The translations under genes and the position numbers were made by a program. 64,000 bases of DNA from Mesorhizobium wenxiniae (GTDB taxonomy: Bacteria; Pseudomonadota; Alphaproteobacteria; Rhizobiales; Rhizobiaceae). Each line of letters opens with the position of its first letter. Position 1 is the first letter of the stretch. Of the stretch, positions 1 to 9,181 are shown piece after piece. Under the pieces are notes generated by a model, which was not told where the DNA came from, did no database searches, and saw only the letters and a list, made by a program, of their open reading frames with translations. The DNA lies in assembly GCF_002284535.1 (NCBI RefSeq), contig NZ_NPKH01000041.1, forward strand, positions 91,065 to 155,064, in the 5' to 3' direction.

Positions 1-230
1 TCGAAAAGCGCGCCGATCTTGCGCGCCTGCTGCTTGCCGCGCACCGAGAGATTGACCTGGGTGGCGCATTTCTCGATGTCGAAATTCGCCGGATCGGTGG
101 TGCCTGTGACCATGGCATGGCGAAGCAGCACGACATGTCCGCCGTCGCGCAACAGCGCCCAGCCGGCTTCGGTCGCATGGGCCGCGGCGGGAATGACGAG
201 CAGCAATAGAGCCAGCACAGATCGAAGCAT
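1..230 (-). CDS. Histidine phosphatase family protein (5' part only)
   Basis: Only the first 76 codons are visible because the gene runs off the left edge. The ATG at 230 is preceded by an AAGGA ribosome site. The N-terminus is a secretory signal (LALLLLVIPAAAHA), followed by VVLLRHAMVTG. This contains the R-H motif carrying the phospho-accepting histidine of the phosphoglycerate mutase-like (SixA/PGAM) superfamily. Family and export are well supported. The substrate cannot be inferred, and the second catalytic histidine lies outside the window. Confidence 0.75.
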   Translation of the reverse strand, partial: MLRSVLALLLLVIPAAAHATEAGWALLRDGGHVVLLRHAMVTGTTDPANFDIEKCATQVNLSVRGKQQARKIGALF

Positions 231-397
231 CAGGCGTCCTTTTCCGGTCACCGGAGGTGGGTTCCGGTGACCGCATATAGGGACGGCAAAGCCGGCTGAA
301 AAACAAGGCACGACCAATCCCGGTTGTTGGCGAGAACGGACCGCTTCGCAAGGCGGGACGATTGCGCTGCAATCCCGGCTCGCCTATCAGGAGAAAA

Positions 398-1345
398 ATG
401 TCTCCACTCATCGAAACCGTCCTTTTTGTCTTCGGCCTTGTCGCGCTCGGCTATCTGGCCGGGCTCACCGGCTATCTGAAGGCCGAGGCGGGAGAGGCCA
501 TCGCCGAATTCGCCGTCGGGGTGGCGATGCCGCTGCTTCTGTTCCGCACCATGGTCAACGCCGATTTCCATGGCACCGCGCCCTGGTTGTTCTGGGGAGC
601 CTATTTCGCGGCCGCCGCAGTGACGTGGGCGGCAGGCCACCTGATCATCACGCGGGTGTTCGGGCGCGACGCGCGTGCGGGGGTCGTTGGCGGCGTGTCG
701 TCGGCTTTTTCCAATCTCGTCCTGCTCGGCATCCCGTTCGTCCTCGGCACATTCGGGCCAAGTGGGTTCGAAGTGCTGTCGCTGCTGATTTCCGTGCATC
801 TGCCGACGATGATCATGGCGTCGATCATCCTGTTTGAAATCTTTGGCCGCGGTGACGAGCATGTGCATCCGCTGCGCATCATCCGGCGCTTCTTTCGAAA
901 GCTGCTCTCCAATCCGCTGATCATCGGCATCCTGGCCGGATGGGTATGGCGTATCACTGGCCTGCCACTGCCGGCGCTGGCCGTCCGGCTGGTCGATGCG
1001 CTGGCCAACATCGCCGGACCGGTCGCGCTGTTTGCCATGGGGCTTGGCCTGTGCCGTTTCGGCATCTCCGGCAATGTGCGGCCGGCGCTGGCGCTGTCGG
1101 CGCTGAAGCTGATGCTGATGCCGGCCGTCGCGCTCGGCCTGGTCTGGCTGTTCGGCCTGCCGCCACTGTCAGCGAAGGTGGCAGTCGTGGCCGCCGCGCT
1201 GCCATCCGGGGTCAATTCCTACCTGATCGCCACGCAGTTCAACACCGGCCAGGCACTGGCATCGAACCAGATAACCATCGCCACCGCCTGTGCGGTCGTC
1301 ACCACGGCTTTTTGGCTGACGGTGGTGGTCCACGTGTTTGGATAG
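398..1345 (+). CDS. AEC family transporter (auxin efflux carrier-type permease)
   Basis: A 315-residue integral membrane protein made almost entirely of hydrophobic segments, in the usual arrangement of two five-helix halves. The first half starts LIETVLFVFGLVALGYLAG and the second starts near residue 180 (LSNPLIIGILAG). The start at 398 has a CAGGAG ribosome site; an upstream in-frame ATG at 362 lacks one. AEC carriers export small organic acids such as malate, or auxin-like compounds; the substrate cannot be told here. It is monocistronic between a divergent phosphatase gene and gabD. Confidence 0.88.
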   Translation: MSPLIETVLFVFGLVALGYLAGLTGYLKAEAGEAIAEFAVGVAMPLLLFRTMVNADFHGTAPWLFWGAYFAAAAVTWAAGHLIITRVFGRDARAGVVGGVSSAFSNLVLLGIPFVLGTFGPSGFEVLSLLISVHLPTMIMASIILFEIFGRGDEHVHPLRIIRRFFRKLLSNPLIIGILAGWVWRITGLPLPALAVRLVDALANIAGPVALFAMGLGLCRFGISGNVRPALALSALKLMLMPAVALGLVWLFGLPPLSAKVAVVAAALPSGVNSYLIATQFNTGQALASNQITIATACAVVTTAFWLTVVVHVFG

Positions 1346-1672
1346 GCATGTCGATACATAGTAATGCCGGCGAACGGCCTGGTACTTCCGGTACTCATTT
1401 ACCCAAACGTTACGCTCCGTTCCGATTCTCGGAACGCACCCTTCTCGGCGCGGCCTGACCTGAACCTCAACACACCCTCAAGCAACATCAGAAGCGCAAC
1501 TTGGCCTCGCCTTGGCTGGCCCAAACCCTATATGCCATCTTGCGATTGATTGCGGGGCTTGCCCTAGGTAAAGAGCAGTGGCTCCAGGACGTGCCGGCAT
1601 CGATGCCATTGCGCACGCCCACCAAAGAAATCCAGATAGCGGCCCGTCAGCGCGCCGAACGGAGGCTAGACC
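1346..1672. other. Intergenic region with a small palindrome (1418-1436)
   Basis: No coding potential was recognised. An 8-bp inverted repeat, cgttccga/tcggaacg with a 3-nt loop at 1418-1436, resembles the tail of the intergenic repeat at 30036-30155 (ctccggttctcggaacc). The last ~60 bases before gabD presumably hold its promoter and leader. No clear -35/-10 pair was identified. Confidence 0.4.
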
Positions 1673-3130
1673 ATGCTTCAGAAAACCAGCCATTTCATGC
1701 GCCAGGCCAATCTCATCAATGGCGAGTGGGTGCAGGCCGACAGCGGCCAGACGGTCGACGTCAATAATCCGGCCACCGGCCTCAAGATCGGCACCGTGCC
1801 GAAGTCGGGCAAGGTCGAGACGCGCCGCGCCATCGAAGCCGCCGACGCCGCGTTCCAGACATGGCGCAAGACCACCGCGCTCGAGCGTTCGAAGTTGTTG
1901 CGTAAGCTGCATGACGCGATGATGGACAATCAGGATGTGCTGGCCGAGCTGCTGACCATCGAACAGGGCAAGTCGCTGTTCGAATCGAAGGGCGAGATCG
2001 GTTCGGCGGCGTCCTACATCCTGTGGTTCGCCGAAGAAGGCCGCCGCACCTATGGCGATGTCGTGCCGTCGCCCTGGGCGGATCGCCGCATCCTGGTGAC
2101 CAAGGAGCCGGTCGGCGTCATCGCCGCCATCACGCCGTGGAATTTCCCGTCCTCGATGCTGGCCCGCAAACTCGGCCCGGCGCTTGCCGCCGGCTGCACC
2201 GCGGTCGTCAAACCGGCGTCGCAGACGCCTTATTCCGGCCTCGCCTGGGGCGCACTCGCCGAGGAAGTCGGCTTCCCCAAAGGCGTCATCAACATCCTGA
2301 CGGGTGCTGCCGGCGAGATCGGCGACGAGATCTGCGCCAACCCGCTGGTCAAGAAGATCACCTTCACCGGCTCGACCGAGGTCGGCAAGATCCTGATCCA
2401 GAAGTCGTCCGTCACCGTCAAGAAAGTGTCGATGGAGCTCGGCGGCAACGCCCCGTTCCTCGTCTTCGACGACGCCGACATCGAGCGTGCCGTCGCCGGC
2501 GCCATCACCGCCAAATACCGCAATTCCGGCCAGACCTGCGTCTGTACCAACCGCTTCCTGGTTCAGGCCGGCGTCTACGACAAGTTCGTCGAAAAGCTCG
2601 CCGCCGCCAGCAACGAGCTGAAGGTCGGCTCCGGCCTCGATGATGGCGTGCAGCAGGGGCCGCTGATCGACGAGAAGGCAGTGGAAAAGGTTGAGGAACT
2701 GATCGCCGACGCCACCGCCAAGGGCGGCAAGGTCGTCGCCGGCGGCAAGCGTCACGCGCTCGGCGGTTCGTTCTTCCAGCCGACGGTGATCGCCGATGCG
2801 ACGCCGAAGATGCGCTTCATGAAGGAAGAGATTTTTGGCCCGGTCGCGCCGGTGTTCAAGTTCGAAACCGAAGAGGAAGCCGTAGCACTCGCCAACGACA
2901 CCGAATTCGGCCTCGCCTGCTATTTCTACACCGGCGATCTCGGCCGCGCCTTCCGGGTCATGGAAGGGCTGAAATACGGCATGGTCGGCGTCAATGAAGG
3001 CCTCATCACCACACCTGAGGCGCCGTTCGGCGGCGTCAAGGAATCGGGCCTCGGCAAGGAAGGCGGACATCAGGGCATCGAGGACTATCTCGACACCAAA
3101 TATGTCTGCATCGGCGGCCTCGGCCTCTGA
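1673..3130 (+). CDS. gabD: NAD(P)-dependent succinate-semialdehyde dehydrogenase
   Basis: A 485-residue aldehyde dehydrogenase oxidising succinic semialdehyde to succinate, the last step of GABA degradation. The length is normal for GabD. Visible landmarks are TPWNFP near residue 155, the nucleotide-site FTGSTEVGK near 230, the general-base Glu in MELGGNAP near 253, and the catalytic Cys in GQTCVC near 287. The GabD assignment over other aldehyde dehydrogenases rests on overall similarity and the GQTCVC context. The ATG has an upstream GGAGG at 1661-1665. A long minus-strand open frame over the same bases is a GC-driven shadow. Confidence 0.87.
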   Translation: MLQKTSHFMRQANLINGEWVQADSGQTVDVNNPATGLKIGTVPKSGKVETRRAIEAADAAFQTWRKTTALERSKLLRKLHDAMMDNQDVLAELLTIEQGKSLFESKGEIGSAASYILWFAEEGRRTYGDVVPSPWADRRILVTKEPVGVIAAITPWNFPSSMLARKLGPALAAGCTAVVKPASQTPYSGLAWGALAEEVGFPKGVINILTGAAGEIGDEICANPLVKKITFTGSTEVGKILIQKSSVTVKKVSMELGGNAPFLVFDDADIERAVAGAITAKYRNSGQTCVCTNRFLVQAGVYDKFVEKLAAASNELKVGSGLDDGVQQGPLIDEKAVEKVEELIADATAKGGKVVAGGKRHALGGSFFQPTVIADATPKMRFMKEEIFGPVAPVFKFETEEEAVALANDTEFGLACYFYTGDLGRAFRVMEGLKYGMVGVNEGLITTPEAPFGGVKESGLGKEGGHQGIEDYLDTKYVCIGGLGL

Positions 3131-3131
3131 T

Positions 3132-3168
3132 CGGCTTGGGCCTGTCGACTATCAACAGACCCAAGCCG
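3132..3168. terminator. Hairpin between gabD and galM
   Basis: A 14-bp stem (3132-3145 with 3155-3168, one mismatch) built on cggcttgggcctgt starts two bases after the gabD stop. No T-run follows, so it may act as an mRNA 3'-stabilising or attenuating hairpin rather than a classical intrinsic terminator. Confidence 0.45.
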
Positions 3169-3214
3169 GTCCAAGCGGCCAGCCGGGATCGATCAACCAA
3201 CTGGCGTTTCGGAC

Positions 3215-4246
3215 ATGGCGATGAAGGACGGCGAGGTTTTTGGCACGACGCAGGCGGGCGACGCCGTCCGCCGCTTCACCATCCGCGGCGGCGGCCTCAC
3301 CGCCAACATCATCGGGCTGGGCGCCATCATCCAGGATCTCCGCCTGGCCGGGCACGATGCGCCGCTGGTGCTCGGCTATGGCAATTTCGAATCTTATGAA
3401 ACGGATACGGCCTTCTTCGGCGCCGTCGTCGGACGCTACGCCAACCGCATCCGCGATGGCCGCTTCACTATCGCCGGCCAGCGTTACCAGACCGAGCGCA
3501 ACTTCCTCGACAAGCACACGCTGCATGGCGGCTCGCAAGGTTTTTCCCACCGGCCATGGGAGGTTTCGTTGCATGGCAGGGATTTTGTCACGCTGACGCT
3601 GCATGATCCCGACGGCACGATGGGCTTTCCCGGCGCGCTCGACGTGACCTGCACCTACAGGTTGAAAATCCCCGGCACGCTCAGCGTCGAGATGACCGCC
3701 ACCTGCGAGGAGCCGACGCTGTGCAACCTCACGCAGCATTCCTATTTCAACCTGGATGACGGCGGCGCCGGCGATATCCTCGACCACCGGCTGATGCTGA
3801 ACGCCGGCGCCTATCTTCCGGTCGATGGCGACCTGATCCCGACCGGCGTCGTGAAGCCGGTCGATGGCACGCCGTTCGATTTCCGCCAGGCGCGGCCGCT
3901 GCGCATGGAGAGCGAGGGCAAGCAGCTCGCCTACGACCAGAATTTCTGCCTGGCCTCGACGCGTGGGCCGCTCAAGCTGGCATCATGGGCGCAAGGCGCA
4001 AATTCCGGCGTCGAGATGGAGCTCTGGACCACCGAGCCGGGCGTTCAGCTCTACACCGGCCAGTATCTGGCGCCACCTTCGCCGGGGCTCGAAGGACGTC
4101 GTTACAAGGCTTTTTCGGGCTTTTGCCTGGAGCCGCAGGTCTGGCCGGACGCGCCGAACCGGCCGTATTTCCCGCAGGCCACGCTATGGCCGGGCCAGAT
4201 CTACCACCATGTCACGGAATACCGGTTCCGACTGCCTGGCGCCTGA
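3215..4246 (+). CDS. galM: Aldose 1-epimerase (mutarotase)
   Basis: A 343-residue cytosolic enzyme interconverting alpha and beta anomers of aldoses. It shows GalM hallmarks: NRI in the early sheet, HTLHGG near residue 102, the catalytic acid His in TQHSYFNL near 174, and the catalytic base Glu in FCLEPQVWPD near 305. The start at 3215 has no good ribosome site; 3221 (MKDGEVFG) is an alternative two codons in. Bases 3610-3851 of this gene recur at 8467-8708 with seven mismatches and no indels. The gene itself looks intact. Confidence 0.87.
   Translation: MAMKDGEVFGTTQAGDAVRRFTIRGGGLTANIIGLGAIIQDLRLAGHDAPLVLGYGNFESYETDTAFFGAVVGRYANRIRDGRFTIAGQRYQTERNFLDKHTLHGGSQGFSHRPWEVSLHGRDFVTLTLHDPDGTMGFPGALDVTCTYRLKIPGTLSVEMTATCEEPTLCNLTQHSYFNLDDGGAGDILDHRLMLNAGAYLPVDGDLIPTGVVKPVDGTPFDFRQARPLRMESEGKQLAYDQNFCLASTRGPLKLASWAQGANSGVEMELWTTEPGVQLYTGQYLAPPSPGLEGRRYKAFSGFCLEPQVWPDAPNRPYFPQATLWPGQIYHHVTEYRFRLPGA
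3610..3851 (+). repeat. Direct repeat copy 1 (inside galM)
   Basis: This 242-bp internal piece of galM matches 8467-8708 at a constant offset of 4857 bases, about 97 percent identical by eye. The two copies bracket the binding-protein/cyclase module. Confidence 0.9.
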
Positions 4247-4724
4247 CACGGAAGTCGGGTGGTACCGGTCCTTGCTGCGCTACCTCCGGTTCGGACAGGA
4301 TCGTGCGCAAGTTCAAAGGCCGTCGTTTGCGTTCCGATTGGACGGGCGACGCTCTCGGATCGGAACCCAATCACTGTCAGCGATCGAGTTCGGACCCTTC
4401 TCGAACATTTGAAGCCGATGGCCGGGACGAGGCAAGTTGACCCGAAAGCGACCTTCGTAGGTCGGGCCGGAACGTCTGCAAAAGGGACAATCAATTTGTA
4501 GCACCCGATGGCAACAACCACTTAGCGCCCAATTTGTTGAGAACTCGGCAAGCGCGAGCGCTCTAGCCATCAACTAACCCGCGCAGGGATATGGCAAATC
4601 CCGGTAGAAGCCTAATCAACGACGAGACGAGTGCGCTGTATGACCAGCCAAGATATCTACGCTCGCGGAAAGGACTGTCGGCGTTGACGGGATTGGCGTA
4701 AACTACTCGCTTGGGGTGTCATCC
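4247..4724. other. Intergenic region with a degenerate palindromic repeat
   Basis: Bases ~4303-4361 (cgtgcgcaag, then cgttccgattggacggg, ending gacgctct) are a degraded relative of the dispersed element at 30068-30131 between hmuU and hmuV. The remainder shows no gene. GGGG at 4713-4716 is the likely ribosome site for the next gene. Confidence 0.5.
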
Positions 4725-5822
4725 ATGCACCGTATCATCACAGTGGCTTTTGTGGCGCTCGCGGTCGCGCTTAACTGTCCTGCGCAGGCGGAGGTGCTGA
4801 TCGGGGTCGCAGGCCCGATGACCGGAAAGCTTGAGTGGACTGGCACGCAATTGAAGCGCGGCGCAGAGGTAGCTGTGGCCGACATCAATGCAGCGGACGG
4901 CGTTCTAGGCCAACAGGTGCGGCTCATCACGGTCGACGATTTCTGCGATCCCGAGCAAGCAGTGGCTGCTGCCCAAAAGCTGGTGGCTGACGGTGTAGTG
5001 TTCGTCGTCGGACACTACTGCTCTGGAGCCTCGATCCCAGCTTCGAAGGTGTACGAGGCGGCGGGAATTCTGCAGATTTCGCCATCCTCGACCAATCCGA
5101 TGTTGACCGAGCAAGGTCGCGCCAACGTTTTCCGCGTCTGCAGTCGCGACGATGCGCAGGGCTTCGAGGCCGGCAACTACTTGGCCGATCATTGGAGCGA
5201 CAAGAAGATCGCGATCCTTCACGACAACACGACCTATGGGAAGGGTCTCGCCGATGAGACAAGAAAGCAGTTGAACAAGCGGGGCGTGACCGAAACAATC
5301 TATGATGGCTACGCTCCCGGGAAAGACGACTACTCGGCCGAGATCAGTAGGCTACAGGGGGCGGATATCGCCGTGCTTTATATGGGAGGGTATCATACCG
5401 AGGCTGCGCTTATGGTCCGTGCGGCGCGCGACCGGGGCTACTCGCTTCAGCTGATCTCGGGTGACGATACGGCGACCGAAGCGTTTGGGCTCATTGCCGG
5501 CCCTGCCGCCGAGGGCACGCTCTTCACCTTTGTCCCCGACCCACGTCGAAATGCCGAAGCGGCGCAAGTCGTCGAACGATTCCGTGCCGAGAACTTCGAA
5601 CCCGATTCCTGGACGCTGCATAGTTACGGTGCCGCCCAGACTTGGGCGCAGGCGGTCGAGAAGGCAGGCTCATTAGAACTCCAAGCCGTGATTGCGTCGC
5701 TGCGGAGCAATCAATTTGATACTGTGCTGGGCCGTATGGACTTTGATGACAAGGGCGACCTCACTGTTCAGAGTTGGGTATGGTATGTTTGGAAGGGCGG
5801 CGAATACGTGCCGTTGGAGTAA
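4725..5822 (+). CDS. Periplasmic branched-chain amino acid-type (LivK-like) binding protein
   Basis: A 365-residue exported type I periplasmic binding protein. It has a Sec signal (VAFVALAVALNCPAQA), then the mature start EVLIGVAGPMTGKLEWTG, matching the LivK/amide-binding family. Two Rossmann-like lobes are visible (FVVGHYCSGASIP; KKIAILHDNTTYGKG). No permease or ATPase genes follow. The only partner on the same strand is the membrane cyclase starting 83 bp downstream, so a role in presenting a ligand to that sensor is inferred, not transport. GTG at 4716 is an alternative start; ATG 4725 fits the spacing to GGGG better. Confidence 0.82.
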   Translation: MHRIITVAFVALAVALNCPAQAEVLIGVAGPMTGKLEWTGTQLKRGAEVAVADINAADGVLGQQVRLITVDDFCDPEQAVAAAQKLVADGVVFVVGHYCSGASIPASKVYEAAGILQISPSSTNPMLTEQGRANVFRVCSRDDAQGFEAGNYLADHWSDKKIAILHDNTTYGKGLADETRKQLNKRGVTETIYDGYAPGKDDYSAEISRLQGADIAVLYMGGYHTEAALMVRAARDRGYSLQLISGDDTATEAFGLIAGPAAEGTLFTFVPDPRRNAEAAQVVERFRAENFEPDSWTLHSYGAAQTWAQAVEKAGSLELQAVIASLRSNQFDTVLGRMDFDDKGDLTVQSWVWYVWKGGEYVPLE

Positions 5823-5905
5823 CGGACCACCGAGCTGGCGGATCGCATTGAGCCAATCTGTGCAGATCTTATTGGCCGCGCCAGCTGAATCAACGCGTCG
5901 CCGCG

Positions 5906-6385
5906 ATGCTTAAGCGTCTCGGCATACGCGGCCGCCTGTTGCTCGCTTTTTTCGGTATCAGCACCTTCGCGGTGCTCGCGACAGCAGCCGCTCTTTATGC
6001 CTTTCTCGAGGTGGGGGAGGTTCTCGACCGCATCACTAAGGACCGAGTGCCATCGGCGCTCGCATCCCTCCAGCTGTCGCGGCAGGCCGAGCGGGTCGCC
6101 GCCACTGCGCCCGCCGTACTTGCTTCGACCAGCAAGGCTCAGCATAACGAGGTGTCGGCTGCGATCGCGGCCGAGATGACGCGCCTAGAGGAACTGCTTG
6201 CCGCTCTCAAAGGCGCCAAGCCTGGCGCGGCGGTGGTGGCTGAGATCGAGGCTGCGGTGCTTGGTCTGCGCCGCAATCTCAATGCCCTCGATGACCTTGT
6301 CGCCGCCCGCCTCTCCGTGGTGGCGCACAAAGAGGAACTGTTACGCCGCCTATCGGCTACACAAATGCAAGCCAGCGCCTTGTAG
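5906..6385 (+). pseudogene. N-terminal sensor fragment of the cyclase gene (frameshifted)
   Basis: This 159-codon frame begins with a membrane helix (LLLAFFGISTFAVLATAAAL). It continues as a helical periplasmic sensor region rich in Ala/Leu/Glu, ending at TAG 6383. The protein clearly continues in another frame: the region before ATG 6394, read in the downstream frame, gives QRLVAPG and then MLVMNSKLQQWR. One indel near 6370-6385 would rejoin both parts into a single receptor of about 820 residues. Either the gene is broken or the assembly has an error here. Confidence 0.7.
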
Positions 6386-6393
6386 CGCCCGGT

Positions 6394-8373
6394 ATGCTCG
6401 TGATGAATTCCAAACTCCAGCAATGGCGGGCGGTCACAGCCGGCACGTCGCTTGCGTCGGACCGAGGCACGGAGGCGACGGCCAACCTGGTTCAAGCGAT
6501 CGCGGCCTACATCCCGCAGCAGAAGGCGCAGCAGCAGATCTCGGCGGTCAATGACGCGCTGGTCAACACGGCGGACGCGCCTACGCCAGGCGATCTGGCG
6601 TTGATCATGTTTCCGCTGCGCCGGTCGTTCGCCGTTCTAGATACGATTTCCGACGAGATCGACGAGAGGCTGCGAACCCGTTTCCAGCAGCGGGTCAACG
6701 AGTTCAAGGCATTGATCGACGGTGGAAACAGCATCCCGAAGACGCGGCAGGACGAGTTCGCCGTCCTTGCGCAGGGCGAAAAGCTTCTGGCCGAAAACCA
6801 TCAGCTGTCGCGCAGTCTTACCGCTGCCGTCGATCGCCTGGTCGCCGCGGCAGACCGCGAGATCGCGGCGTCCGGTCTCGAAGCCGCGGTCGTCCAGCGC
6901 TACGGGACCGGAGTTGTCCTTGGCTCCGCCGTTCTCAGCCTCTTGAGTTCCGTTCTGTTTGTGTGGCTCTATGTCGACCGTAGCCTCCTCGCGCGGCTGG
7001 GAGGGTTGAGCCAAAGCATGCTCGCGATCGCCGGCGGCGATCTTCGTGCGCCATTGCCTGCCGCGGGCCACGACGAAATCGGCCGCATGGCCGAGGCGCT
7101 CAGGCTCTTCCGGGATACCGCAGTCGAGGTGGAGGAGAAGAACCTGCGCGAGGTCGCCGAAGCGCGTCAGCGGCTCATTGATGCCATCGAAAGCATCTCC
7201 GAGGGATTCGCTCTCTACGACGCGGAGGACCGGCTCGCCCTTAGCAATAGCCGCTACCGCGAACTGCTCTACAGCGACCTTGCGATCGAACTGACGCCCG
7301 GCACGGCCTTCGAGTACATCATTCGCCGATCCGCTGAGCGCGGCTATATCAGGGATGCTGAGGGACGGTTAGAGGAATGGGTCGCCGAGCGCCTCTCCCG
7401 GCACCGCAACCCTGGCGAACCGTGGCTGCAGCGGCGAGGCGACGGGCGATGGATTATGATTAGCGAGCGGCGGATCACCGGCGGCGGCACAGTCGCGGTC
7501 TACTCGGACATCACCGAGCTGAAGCAACGGGAGGAGAACCTCGCCGAGAAATCCGCGGCTCTCGAGGCGCTTTCCAGCAAGCTGGCGAAGTACCTTGCGC
7601 CGCAGGTCTACAACTCGATATTCACTGGCCGTCAGGACGTCAGGATCGCCAGCCAGCGGAAGAAGCTGACGATATGCTTCTCGGATATCGCCGGCTTTAC
7701 CGAGACCACTGACAAAATGGAGTCCGAAGTTCTCACCCAGCTCCTCAATCACTATCTGACGGAAATGTCGAAAATTGCTTCGGATCACGGCGCGACGATC
7801 GACAAGTATGTCGGTGACGCGATCCTGATGTTTTTCGGCGATCCGGAGACTCGCGGCGTCAAGGAGGACGCGTTCGCCTGCGTGCAGATGGCTCTCGCCA
7901 TGCAGAAGCGGATGAGCGAACTTGCCGAAATCTGGCGCGACATTGGAATTGAAACACCGCTGCGCTGCCGCATCGGCATCCACACCGACTACTGCACTGT
8001 CGGCAACTTCGGCAGCGAGGACCGGATGGATTACACGATAATCGGCGGCGCTGTGAATCTCGCCTCACGTCTCGAGCAGGAGGCGCAGCCAGGGACGGTG
8101 CTCATTTCTTATGAGACGTTTGCGCAAGTGAGGGACATGATCGACTGCGACGAACTGGGGCACATCCACGTCAAGGGGATCGCCTATCCGGTCGCCACCT
8201 ATCGCGTCATCGATCTGAAGGCCAATCTTGTCGCTGCCCATCGCTCCGTTCGAACCGAACTGCCGCATCTCAGACTAGAAGCTGAGCCCGAGCTGATGTC
8301 TGCTGACGAGCGTGACCAAGCCGCCACTGCGCTTCGAGACGCGCTCGATCAACTTTGTCACAAGCCTAGGTAG
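6394..8373 (+). CDS. HAMP-PAS-class III nucleotide cyclase (C-terminal part of frameshifted receptor)
   Basis: A 659-codon frame. In order it has the rest of a periplasmic helical sensor, one membrane helix (~168-192), HAMP (~200-250), a PAS-like domain (~260-375), then a class III adenylate/guanylate cyclase domain (~415-610). Catalytic elements are present: metal-binding Asp in CFSDIAGF and in KYVGDAILMFFG, the adenine-pocket Asp in RMDYTIIGG, and the Asn/Arg pair in NLASRLE. It should make cAMP if expressed. Its own N-terminus lacks the first membrane anchor, which lies in the upstream frame. The binding-protein gene just upstream suggests ligand input. Confidence 0.8.
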   Translation: MLVMNSKLQQWRAVTAGTSLASDRGTEATANLVQAIAAYIPQQKAQQQISAVNDALVNTADAPTPGDLALIMFPLRRSFAVLDTISDEIDERLRTRFQQRVNEFKALIDGGNSIPKTRQDEFAVLAQGEKLLAENHQLSRSLTAAVDRLVAAADREIAASGLEAAVVQRYGTGVVLGSAVLSLLSSVLFVWLYVDRSLLARLGGLSQSMLAIAGGDLRAPLPAAGHDEIGRMAEALRLFRDTAVEVEEKNLREVAEARQRLIDAIESISEGFALYDAEDRLALSNSRYRELLYSDLAIELTPGTAFEYIIRRSAERGYIRDAEGRLEEWVAERLSRHRNPGEPWLQRRGDGRWIMISERRITGGGTVAVYSDITELKQREENLAEKSAALEALSSKLAKYLAPQVYNSIFTGRQDVRIASQRKKLTICFSDIAGFTETTDKMESEVLTQLLNHYLTEMSKIASDHGATIDKYVGDAILMFFGDPETRGVKEDAFACVQMALAMQKRMSELAEIWRDIGIETPLRCRIGIHTDYCTVGNFGSEDRMDYTIIGGAVNLASRLEQEAQPGTVLISYETFAQVRDMIDCDELGHIHVKGIAYPVATYRVIDLKANLVAAHRSVRTELPHLRLEAEPELMSADERDQAATALRDALDQLCHKPR

Positions 8374-8466
8374 TAGGGCCCGTACCTGAATTCTCCAGCG
8401 CTCACCTCGTCGACCAGCCCACAGCCAGGCATGCCAGTCGGCCACGTGTTCTTTGGGATCGAGACA

Positions 8467-8708
8467 CGACGGCACGATGGGCTTTCCCAGGGCGCTCGAC
8501 GTGACCTGCACCTATAGGTTGAAAATCCCCGGCACGCTCAGCGTCGAGTTGACCGCCACCTGCGAGGAGCCGACGCTGTGCAACCTCACCCAGCATTCCT
8601 ATTTCAACCTGGATGACGGCGGCGCTGGCGATATCCTCGACCACCGGCTGATGCTGAACGCCGGCGCCTATCTTCCGGTTGATGGCGACCTGATCCCGAC
8701 CGGCGTCG
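8467..8708 (+). pseudogene. galM internal fragment (direct repeat copy 2)
   Basis: A second copy of galM codons ~132-212 (TMGFP to DGDLIPTGV) without the start, the C-terminal catalytic Glu or the rest of the gene. It differs at seven positions from 3610-3851 and has no indels. Similarity stops sharply at both ends. An open frame through it (8453-8764) is accidental. It marks one border of the rearranged segment 3852-8466. Confidence 0.88.
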
Positions 8709-8737
8709 CACTCCACAGGCCTCACCGCGTCAGAACC

Positions 8738-9034
8738 TCACCACTCGCGCACGAGCACGAATGACCAAAGCCCATCTCTCTGCACGCCGAGCAGCGGCCG
8801 GTACGCGATCGTGTCCCTCTCGGCGTCGCCCGTGACGGGACCGATGTTGCGGGCTGGACCGATGAAAGCGATCGGGCGATCGCTTTTAGTCTTCACCAAA
8901 TAGGCGAACGTCTCGTCCTCGGGGTCCGCCGCCCGATCCCCGATGTATGTAGGACCTGAGGAATCGGCTACGGCAACGCCGCAAAGCGCGGTCACGCCGG
9001 CCAGCACACCCATCGCCAATGTTAGTTTCGCCAT
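8738..9034 (-). CDS. Small exported protein of unknown function
   Basis: A 98-residue protein with a clear signal peptide (LAMGVLAGVTALCGVAVA). The ~75-residue mature part (SSGPTYIGDRAADPEDETFAY...) has no family I recognise. A GGGAG ribosome site precedes ATG 9034. It ends 29 bp from the galM fragment. It has no same-strand partner; the neighbouring wHTH gene is divergent and disrupted. Confidence 0.6.
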   Translation of the reverse strand: MAKLTLAMGVLAGVTALCGVAVADSSGPTYIGDRAADPEDETFAYLVKTKSDRPIAFIGPARNIGPVTGDAERDTIAYRPLLGVQRDGLWSFVLVREW

Positions 9035-9181
9035 ATCATTAACTCCCTTGGTGCTTTGCTAGCTACGGACCGATTTCGTTCAGGTTGGTCCGAGGTGGAG
9101 AGCATGGGCGATTTCGCGGCGCCAATCCTGAAGAAGCTCCGAATTGATCCCAAAATTTTTCCGAAGGTCGTATGATAGGCC

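Noticed and set aside
1478..3070. 530-codon open frame on the minus strand over gabD
   Set aside because: Antisense shadow of a high-GC gene: no family resemblance, while the plus strand encodes a complete aldehyde dehydrogenase.
8453..8764. 103-codon open frame covering the galM fragment
   Set aside because: It is only an internal slice of an epimerase with unrelated ends and no ribosome site; annotated as a pseudogene fragment instead.
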